NCBI GenBank assembly: GCA_900545125.1
Contig: UQXS01000056.1
Location: 1-12,120, forward strand
Direction of reading: 5' to 3'
DNA from: an uncultured Ruminococcus sp.
GTDB lineage: Bacteria > Bacillota > Clostridia > Oscillospirales > Ruminococcaceae
Length of the DNA: 12,120 nucleotides
Positions 1 through 4,437 of the stretch are shown here, in pieces. The translations under genes were made by a program, and so were the position numbers. Positions within the stretch are counted from its first letter, which is position 1. Each line of letters opens with the position of its first letter. The notes below the pieces were generated by a model. The model was not told the DNA's origin. It made no database searches and saw nothing but the letters and a program-made list of their open reading frames with translations.

Positions 1-1125
1 CCTGCCGTTATGGCAGCTATGGGCTCTGTTCTTACAAATAAGTATGCAGAGGGTTATCCCGGAAAGCGCTACTATGGCGGATGCCAGTGCGTTGACGAGG
101 TAGAGGCTATCGCTATTGAGCGTGCCAAGGAACTCTTCGGCGCTAAATTTGCCAATGTACAGCCACATTCCGGAGCACAGGCAAATACTGCCGTTTATTT
201 TGCAGTTCTTCAGCCGGGCGATACTGTTCTTGGTATGAGCCTTGCCGACGGCGGACATCTTACACACGGTTCTCCGGTAAATCTCTCAGGAAAATATTTT
301 AACTTTGTATCTTACGGTCTTGACGACGAGACTGAATGCATCAATTATGATACGGTATACAAGCTTGCTGCAAAGCACAAGCCTCGTTTGATCGTTGCCG
401 GAGCATCTGCATATCCGAGAGCAATTGACTTCAAGAAGCTTTCTGAAATCGCAAGATCTGTAGGCGCACTGTTAATGGTTGATATGGCGCATATTGCCGG
501 ACTTGTAGCTGCCGGCTGTCACGAATCACCTGTTCCGTATGCAGATATCGTTACAACAACAACTCACAAGACACTCAGAGGCCCAAGAGGAGGTCTTATC
601 CTCACAAACAACGAGTATCTTGCAAAGAAAATAAATTCCGCTATTTTCCCCGGAACACAGGGCGGCCCTCTTATGCATACGATCGCTGCAAAGGCAGTAT
701 GTTTCGGTGAGGCTCTCAAGCCTGAGTTCAGGGATTATCAGAGACGTATCGTTGAAAATGCAAAGGCTCTTTCCGAGGGACTTCTCAAGAGAGGATTCAA
801 TCTTGTTTCCGGCGGTACTGACAATCATCTTATGCTTGTTGATCTCCGTCCTTTCAATATCACAGGCAAGGAACTGGAGCACCGTCTTGACGAAGTATAC
901 ATCACTGTAAACAAGAACGCTATCCACAACGATCCTGAAAAGCCTTTTGTAACAAGCGGTATCAGGATCGGTACACCTGCCGTTACAACACGTGGTCTGG
1001 GCGTTGAGGAAATGGAAAAGATCGCTGAATACATCTATCTCTGCGCTACGGACTTTGAGAACAAGGCTGACGAGATCCGTGCAGGCGTTAATGCTATCTG
1101 CGAGAAATTCCCGCTTTATAAGTAA
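1..1125 (+). CDS. glyA: Serine hydroxymethyltransferase (5'-truncated by window edge)
   Basis: This PLP enzyme interconverts serine plus tetrahydrofolate with glycine plus methylene-tetrahydrofolate in the cytoplasm, the main source of one-carbon units. The frame is open from base 1, so the gene starts outside the window; 374 codons are present and roughly 40 N-terminal residues are missing compared with the usual 410-420. Diagnostic blocks are visible: LTNKYAEGYPGKRYYGG near the start, VQPHSGAQAN, LTHGSPVN, the DMAHIAGL aspartate that contacts the PLP ring nitrogen, and TTTTHKTLRGPRGG with the Schiff-base lysine codon at 568-570, then FPGTQGGPLMH. The C-terminal domain contains the usual TSGIRIGTPA block and the gene ends naturally at TAA. 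The protein looks intact and functional. A hairpin follows directly after the stop. Confidence 0.98.
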   Translation, partial: PAVMAAMGSVLTNKYAEGYPGKRYYGGCQCVDEVEAIAIERAKELFGAKFANVQPHSGAQANTAVYFAVLQPGDTVLGMSLADGGHLTHGSPVNLSGKYFNFVSYGLDDETECINYDTVYKLAAKHKPRLIVAGASAYPRAIDFKKLSEIARSVGALLMVDMAHIAGLVAAGCHESPVPYADIVTTTTHKTLRGPRGGLILTNNEYLAKKINSAIFPGTQGGPLMHTIAAKAVCFGEALKPEFRDYQRRIVENAKALSEGLLKRGFNLVSGGTDNHLMLVDLRPFNITGKELEHRLDEVYITVNKNAIHNDPEKPFVTSGIRIGTPAVTTRGLGVEEMEKIAEYIYLCATDFENKADEIRAGVNAICEKFPLYK

Positions 1126-1138
1126 TTATTGAATACTA

Positions 1139-1170
1139 AGGGACGGATATTTTATTCGTCCCTGTATTTT
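1139..1170 (+). terminator. Probable intrinsic terminator after glyA
   Basis: AGGGACG (1139-1145) pairs with CGTCCCT (1157-1163). The stem can extend by GAT/ATT to about 10 bp with a 5-nt loop. The tail GTATTTT is only moderately T-rich. It sits 13 bases after the glyA stop and only 10 bases before the ribosome binding site of the next gene. No convincing promoter is visible between them, so some read-through from glyA may feed the next two genes. Confidence 0.7.
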
Positions 1171-1183
1171 ATTGGAGGTATTT

Positions 1184-1402
1184 ATGGATTGGGCTATCGT
1201 ATCTTGTTTCCCTGTTTTAGCAGCGATTGCAGCTATTCTGATTGTTGCAAAGAATTTATCAAAAAATACATTCAAATGTAAATATTGTGCAAAAGAATTT
1301 AATGTAAAGTGGACAGAACTTATTTTTGCTATGCACTCAGGTAATGATTATTCTATAGAATGTCCTTATTGTAATAAAAAAGAATGCAAAATAAAAAAGT
1401 AA
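1184..1402 (+). CDS. Small hypothetical membrane-anchored zinc-ribbon protein
   Basis: A 72-residue protein, not recognised as a named gene. The ATG at 1184 is chosen because GGAGG (1174-1178) lies 5 nt upstream; a longer reading from TTG at 1172 would begin inside that site. Residues 3-22 are a hydrophobic segment likely to be a membrane anchor. The rest is soluble and basic, with two CxxC knuckles, C32-K-Y-C35 and C60-P-Y-C63, the arrangement of a rubredoxin-like zinc ribbon. Two further cysteines (C8, C68) lie outside the knuckles. Its stop is 12 bp before rarA, whose ribosome binding site AAAGGAG begins immediately after the stop, so the two are almost certainly co-transcribed. The function is unknown. 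Metal binding is inferred from the cysteine pattern only. Confidence 0.75.
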   Translation: MDWAIVSCFPVLAAIAAILIVAKNLSKNTFKCKYCAKEFNVKWTELIFAMHSGNDYSIECPYCNKKECKIKK

Positions 1403-1414
1403 AGGAGATTAACA

Positions 1415-2686
1415 ATGTCCATACCTTTAGCAGATAAAATACGCCCCCAGTCTCTTGACGATGTTGTGGGACAGGAGCATATACTTGCTCCCGGAAAACC
1501 TTTGCGCAGAATAATTGAAAGCGGAAAAGTCCCTAATATGATTTTTTACGGTCCGTCGGGAATAGGCAAGACTACCGTTGCACGAATAATAGCGGAAAAT
1601 TGCGGCATGACGCTGCATAAGCTCAACGGAACAAGCGCATCTACAGCCGATATCAGACAGGTAGTAGGGGAGATAGGAACGTTCGGGACTGAAAACGGAA
1701 TTTTGCTGTATCTTGACGAGATACAATATCTCAACAAAAAGCAGCAGCAAAGTCTTCTTGAATACATAGAAAACGGTGATATCACACTGATCGCATCGAC
1801 AACGGAAAATCCGTATTTTTCCATATATAACGCTGTTATCAGCCGAAGTACGGTATTCGAGTTCAAGCCTGTATCTGCGGAACAGATCATTCCGGCAGTA
1901 CGCCGTGCATTCCGGATAATTTCGGAGGAAAACGGCACGGAGATAGAGGCAGATGACGATATATGCAGAATCATCGCATATAACTGCGGCGGAGATGTCC
2001 GCAAAGCTATGAATACGGCGGAACTTGCGGTTATTTGCGGAGAACCCGATTCCGGCAAGGTGCGGATAACCGAAGAATCCATGAAAATAATTGCTCAGAG
2101 GAGCAATATGCGCTACGACCGTGACGGCGATCAGCACTATGATATTTTGTCGGCACTGCATAAGTCGATACGTGGATCTGACGAGAATGCTGCACTTCAC
2201 TATGCTGCACGGCTGATAGAGGCAGGGGATATAATTTCGCTGTGCCGGCGTCTTTTGTGTATTGCATCTGAAGATGTGGGACTTGCATATCCTATGGCTG
2301 TGGTTATTACAAAAGCCTGTGTTGATTCCGCCTTGCAGCTCGGACTTCCGGAAGCAAAACTGCCTATTGCACAGGCGGTGATATTACTGGCGACATCCCC
2401 GAAGTCGAACAGCGGAGTAATGGCAATAGATGCCGCACTTGCTGATTTAAAAGACTGCGATGCGCTGGATTTTCCACGTCATCTTCAGAATAAGCATTAC
2501 GACGGCAAGGGAGCAGCAGTTATCGGGCAGAATTATTTATATCCGCACAATTTTCATAATCATTATGTTAAGCAGCAGTATATGCCGGATGCCCTTAAAG
2601 GTCATGTGTATTATGAATTCGGCGACAATAAACAGGAACAGTCTGCGTATCAGTACAGGCAAAAACTGCTGAAAGAGGCAGAATAA
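1415..2686 (+). CDS. rarA: Replication-associated recombination protein A (RarA/MgsA AAA+ ATPase)
   Basis: RarA (MgsA; WRNIP1 in eukaryotes) is a clamp-loader-like AAA+ ATPase that acts at stalled replication forks and cooperates with SSB and RecA in gap repair. The 423-residue length is typical. The N-terminal PLADKIRPQSLDDVVGQEH block is the family signature. Walker A is GPSGIGKT (46-53), Walker B is LLYLDEI with D101/E102, sensor 1 lies in ASTTENP (about 127-133), and the sensor-2 arginine is R196 in GGDVRKAMN. The C-terminal MgsA_C oligomerisation domain contains IASEDVGLAYP and the FPRHLQNKHYDG and YLYPHNF blocks. The ATG follows AAAGGAG at a good distance. It follows the small zinc-ribbon gene and closes that transcript with a strong terminator. 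Nothing looks truncated. Confidence 0.96.
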   Translation: MSIPLADKIRPQSLDDVVGQEHILAPGKPLRRIIESGKVPNMIFYGPSGIGKTTVARIIAENCGMTLHKLNGTSASTADIRQVVGEIGTFGTENGILLYLDEIQYLNKKQQQSLLEYIENGDITLIASTTENPYFSIYNAVISRSTVFEFKPVSAEQIIPAVRRAFRIISEENGTEIEADDDICRIIAYNCGGDVRKAMNTAELAVICGEPDSGKVRITEESMKIIAQRSNMRYDRDGDQHYDILSALHKSIRGSDENAALHYAARLIEAGDIISLCRRLLCIASEDVGLAYPMAVVITKACVDSALQLGLPEAKLPIAQAVILLATSPKSNSGVMAIDAALADLKDCDALDFPRHLQNKHYDGKGAAVIGQNYLYPHNFHNHYVKQQYMPDALKGHVYYEFGDNKQEQSAYQYRQKLLKEAE

Positions 2687-2691
2687 CAAAA

Positions 2692-2724
2692 CCCCCGAAA
2701 GTCTTTCGGGGGATAATTTTTTAT
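2692..2724. terminator. Bidirectional intrinsic terminator of rarA
   Basis: CCCCCGAAA (2692-2700) pairs perfectly with TTTCGGGGG (2704-2712), leaving a GTC triloop. On the plus strand it is followed by TAATTTTTTATT. On the minus strand the same stem is followed by TTTTGTTATT, so it can also stop the minus-strand transcript that starts near 3303. Confidence 0.92.
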
Positions 2725-2773
2725 TCAATTGTAGATTTAAAATGACTTTCATCATTTTGCCGAATTACCCTGT

Positions 2774-2789
2774 GGACTCACCCTTTCTT
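2774..2789 (-). repeat. AAAGG(N)TGAGTCC box, copy 3
   Basis: Minus strand AAGAAAGGGTGAGTCC. A short reading frame ending in KIFKKG stops here (GGG TGA), and its stop overlaps a possible GTG start (GTGA) that would read GTG AGT CCA. Two related boxes lie at 2954-2970 and 3203-3220 on the same predicted transcript. Confidence 0.6.
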
Positions 2790-2953
2790 AAAGATTTTTT
2801 GAATAATACCTCGTATTTTCATAAGCATCATTCCTTCAAAATTTTATAATAGGGTAAAAGAACAATTACTTCATGGGAACCACCTTTGATTTTGTATTTT
2901 CCGTCTATGTACAGACGGAACAAGCGGTTTATCAGGAAAATCAATATCTCATC

Positions 2954-2970
2954 GGACTCAACCTTTTCTT
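2954..2970 (-). repeat. AAAGG(N)TGAGTCC box, copy 2
   Basis: Minus strand AAGAAAAGGTTGAGTCC. A short frame ending in LKIQRKG stops here (GGT TGA), overlapping a possible TTG start reading TTG AGT CCG ATG. This is the same arrangement as copy 3, 180 bp away. Confidence 0.6.
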
Positions 2971-3155
2971 TGGATTTTTAACAATATATCTAAAGACTCA
3001 TTGTCGAAATTTCAGATAATCCTGTATCTAAACTGAGTTTAGACATGAAGCCATTTTAGTTCAGCAATACGTCAGCCTTGTAATAGAATATAATTTTTAC
3101 TTCAATAAATGGAACAAGCAAAATACCTATATTCCCGTTTTGTGATTCAATTACT

Positions 3156-3180
3156 CAGCAAGCCCGCTGGCTTCACGCTG
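3156..3180 (-). other. GC-rich hairpin inside the minus-strand transcript
   Basis: AAGCC (3160-3164) pairs with GGCTT (3169-3173) around a CGCT loop. The outer CAGC/GCTG arms (3156-3159, 3177-3180) extend it with a 3-nt bulge. It stands out in an AT-rich surrounding. Confidence 0.55.
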
Positions 3181-3202
3181 TTGCTCTGAACTTTCTTCCA
3201 TT

Positions 3203-3220
3203 GGACTCACTCACCTTTCC
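3203..3220 (-). repeat. AAAGG(N)TGAGTCC box, copy 1 (with internal GTGA duplication)
   Basis: Minus strand GGAAAGGTGAGTGAGTCC, directly after the 5' leader hairpins and before an ATG at about 3200 that opens the short frame MEESSEQQREASGLAE. AAAGGTGAG here would serve as a ribosome binding site at a normal distance from that ATG. Compared with the other two copies it has an extra TGAG. Confidence 0.6.
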
Positions 3221-3309
3221 GCATAGTATAAATTTACATTGAGCATTCAGCTCAGTCCAAGTAAATTCAGCTCTCGAAGATTTTTACTTTCTTCGTTTTC
3301 CTTGATTAT

Positions 3310-3338
3310 ATAATACCACGGTTTTTGGCGGATGTCAA
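3310..3338 (-). promoter_or_regulatory. Strong minus-strand sigma-A promoter
   Basis: On the minus strand: TTGACA (3333-3338), exact 17-bp spacer, TATTAT (3310-3315). This is a perfect -35 with a one-mismatch -10. It points away from the DUF1292 gene into 3300-2690, where no intact gene is found. Confidence 0.85.
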
Positions 3339-3377
3339 TAGTAATTTTGAAAAAATATAGAAATTTTAGTACAAATC

Positions 3378-3424
3378 AGCACAATGTACAATATAAGATA
3401 CTGTGCTTTTAGCACAATGTACAA
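3378..3424. repeat. 14-bp direct repeat, possible operator
   Basis: AGCACAATGTACAA occurs at 3378-3391 and again, identically, at 3411-3424 (33 bp start to start). The second copy also pairs as TGTGCT-TTT-AGCACA (3402-3416), and a partial copy of the TGTAC core occurs at 3368-3374. The pair lies 39 bp upstream of the -35 of the minus-strand promoter and 40 bp upstream of the -35 of the DUF1292 promoter, so it could serve either. Regulator-binding function is inferred from position and symmetry. Confidence 0.6.
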
Positions 3425-3464
3425 AAACGAGGGAGACTTCCGGCTGATATCCTTTAACTACCTC

Positions 3465-3493
3465 TTGCTTTTTTGGCATATACGGTGTATAAT
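3465..3493 (+). promoter_or_regulatory. Promoter of the DUF1292 gene
   Basis: TTGCTT (3465-3470), 17-bp spacer, TATAAT (3488-3493). The predicted start near 3500 leaves a leader of about 38 nt that contains the small hairpin TGCGG-ATAA-CCGCA (3510-3523) just before the ribosome binding site. Confidence 0.85.
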
Positions 3494-3537
3494 TAATGTA
3501 TCAAAAAAGTGCGGATAACCGCAGAATGGAGAAGAAT

Positions 3538-3849
3538 ATGTCAGATATGAACGAATATACCCCAGACCTCATCGAACTGGTAGATACCGAGGGAAATAAA
3601 AAGAATTTTGAAATTGTTGATATTGCAGAATTTCAGGGAGAAGTTTATTATGCAATGATTCCGGAGCTTGAAGGCGAAGATATACTTTCTGCCGACTGTG
3701 AACTTGTTATACTTAAAGCTGTTGAGGATGACGGTGAGGAAATACTTGCATCCATTGAAGATGATGATGAGTTCGATATGGTTTCGGAATTTTTCATGAA
3801 GCGTATGGATGAACTTTATGATGAGGATGATGACGAAGAAGCAGACTAA
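3538..3849 (+). CDS. DUF1292 family acidic protein (YrzB-like)
   Basis: A 103-residue, very acidic protein (about 38 Asp/Glu) of the DUF1292 family, known in Firmicutes but of undefined role. The core that marks the family is IELVDTEGNKKNFEIVDIAEFQGEVYYAMIPE in style: a short beta-rich segment of about 70 residues. A strongly acidic tail follows, ending DEDDDEEAD. The ATG at 3538 is preferred because GGAG (3528-3531) lies 6 nt upstream. The earlier in-frame ATGs at 3496 and 3526 have no ribosome binding site, and 3496 falls at or before the predicted transcript start. It is a single-gene unit with its own promoter and terminator. In other Firmicutes the gene often sits near ruvX (yrrK); that context is absent here. 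No catalytic motif is visible. Confidence 0.88.
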   Translation: MSDMNEYTPDLIELVDTEGNKKNFEIVDIAEFQGEVYYAMIPELEGEDILSADCELVILKAVEDDGEEILASIEDDDEFDMVSEFFMKRMDELYDEDDDEEAD

Positions 3850-3860
3850 GAACGCAAAGA

Positions 3861-3894
3861 AAAACGGTTCAGGGGTATCCTGAGCCGTTTTTTT
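3861..3894 (+). terminator. Intrinsic terminator of the DUF1292 gene
   Basis: AACGGTTCAGG (3863-3873) pairs with CCTGAGCCGTT (3879-3889), 11 bp with one G-T wobble and loop GGTAT, followed by TTTTT. Its T-tract abuts the T-tract of the opposing RNA gene at 3898. Confidence 0.92.
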
Positions 3895-3897
3895 AAA

Positions 3898-4091
3898 AAT
3901 AAAACCGCCTTGCCGGCATATAGTGGATAAAACCCGCACAAAGCAGGTGGGTAAACGCCCGAATGCTTCACGCTCCCTTCTTCCGCAGGGCGGGAGGTCT
4001 GCAATTCACATACGGAGTCGAATTCCCTTATAAGAAGTGTTGGATCATACAAACTATAATTAATCGAACAAGGCAGTAATATTTATTTGTT
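3898..4091 (-). ncRNA. ssrS: Structured small RNA with own promoter, 6S RNA-like
   Basis: A promoter at 4098-4126 on the minus strand would start an RNA near 4091. The ends are closed by GCCUUG (4069-4074) with CAAGGC (3907-3912), then UUUUAUUUUU, giving about 190 nt. Inside, UAUAGU (4053-4058) pairs with ACUAUA (3919-3924), and an apical CUCCC/GGGAG stem (3992-3996 with 3973-3977) is flanked by a GAAU(U)GC/GCAUUC stem. The 3' arm can form its own small hairpin, CCCAC/GUG(C)GGG, around 3932-3952. Length, closing stem, large internal bubble with a hairpin in its 3' side and a long terminal stem match the 6S RNA plan of Firmicutes. 6S RNA mimics an open promoter and sequesters housekeeping RNA polymerase. 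Identity rests on shape and gene organisation; another Clostridia-specific RNA family is the main alternative. Confidence 0.55.
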
Positions 4092-4097
4092 GACTAT

Positions 4098-4126
4098 ATT
4101 ATATCACAAAAAAAACAGAAAATCAA
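4098..4126 (-). promoter_or_regulatory. Promoter of the 6S-like RNA
   Basis: On the minus strand: TTGATT (4121-4126), 17-bp spacer rich in T, perfect TATAAT (4098-4103). The predicted start near 4091 is about 17 nt before the closing stem of the RNA. Confidence 0.85.
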
Positions 4127-4201
4127 TACTTATTTTTTATTAAAAATTAAAATTTATTTTTCAAGAGCTTTCAGGAGCATTTCTTTCTTATTTAATATAT
4201 C

Positions 4202-4253
4202 TGTCAGTTAATGACATAAAACGACAATATTTGTATAAAACGTACAAATATTG
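4202..4253. repeat. Two inverted repeats upstream of the dacF-like gene
   Basis: TGTCA-GTTAA-TGACA (4202-4216), then an 11-bp perfect inverted repeat CAATATTTGTA / TACAAATATTG (4225-4235 and 4243-4253) with a 7-nt centre. The second is not followed by a T-tract on either strand, so it looks more like a protein-binding site than a terminator. It ends 26 bp before the -35 of promoter P1. An operator role is inference. Confidence 0.55.
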
Positions 4254-4279
4254 CCTTGTCGATTTGGATGATAAAAATA

Positions 4280-4308
4280 TTGACATTTTCAATGAATCAT
4301 GTTATTAT
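4280..4308 (+). promoter_or_regulatory. Promoter P1 of the dacF-like gene
   Basis: TTGACA (4280-4285), 17-bp spacer, TATTAT (4303-4308). The predicted start near 4316 gives a 5' leader of about 120 nt. Confidence 0.8.
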
Positions 4309-4358
4309 TAAATTTATATAATCTGAAAAATAATTCCGGAAAAAATTTTGAAAACCCC

Positions 4359-4387
4359 TTTAAATTTTCCGCAATATGTGATATAAT
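4359..4387 (+). promoter_or_regulatory. Promoter P2 of the dacF-like gene (extended -10)
   Basis: TATAAT (4382-4387) preceded by TGA (4379-4381) makes an extended -10 element. The -35 position (TTTAAA, 4359-4364) is poor, as is usual for extended -10 promoters. The leader from this start is about 45 nt. Confidence 0.65.
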
Positions 4388-4437
4388 AATTGTGTATGAA
4401 ACTTGCATGGTATACCGTGTTGAAATAAGGAGAAAAT

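Larger units (their letters stand above)
2690..3303 (-). ncRNA. Predicted ~610-nt minus-strand transcript: structured RNA, short-peptide operon or decayed gene
   Basis: The stretch 2725-3464 has no credible plus-strand gene. On the minus strand a strong promoter (3310-3338) would start RNA near 3303, and the first terminator met is at 2692. The predicted RNA begins with two hairpins: CGAAGA/TCTTCG (3275-3280 with 3290-3295), and AATTTAC/GTAAATT (3231-3237 with 3261-3267) enclosing TGAGC/GCTCA (3240-3254). Further on are a GC-rich hairpin (3156-3180), TCTAAACT/AGTTTAGA (3027-3043) and TTCCGTCT/AGACGGAA (2899-2920). Reading frames are short. One minus-strand frame (2831-2977) is open for 49 codons and protein-like, containing FLINRLFRLYIDGKYKIKGG, but has no good start. 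The same frame is open again at about 3065-3155 and is interrupted by three stops. The promoter is well supported; the nature of the product is unresolved. Confidence 0.5.

Noticed and set aside
1126..1183. Promoter for the zinc-ribbon/rarA pair (TTGAAT at 1129)
   Set aside because: No acceptable -10 stands at 16-18 bp; the region is occupied by the terminator stem.
1427..2200. A 257-codon minus-strand frame opposite rarA
   Set aside because: It lies wholly antisense to an intact, clearly recognised rarA; the translation has no domain-like pattern and no ribosome binding site. It is a composition shadow.
2774..3220. CRISPR-like array from the three GGTGAGTCC boxes
   Set aside because: The repeats are short (12-18 bp), imperfect and irregularly spaced (180 and 249 bp), with no nearby cas genes.
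2690..3303. RNase P RNA, tmRNA or SRP RNA
   Set aside because: Conserved cores (P4 of RNase P, tRNA-Ala-like ends of tmRNA, the GGAAGGAAGCAGC-like SRP apex) are not visible in the predicted transcript.
2725..3464. MITE or IS remnant
   Set aside because: I looked for terminal inverted repeats, target-site duplications and transposase motifs and found none; only internal hairpins and the short repeated boxes.
3846..4052. A 68-codon minus-strand frame
   Set aside because: It coincides with the promoter-driven structured RNA and its stop runs into the DUF1292 terminator. The structural-RNA reading explains promoter, closing stem and T-tract better.
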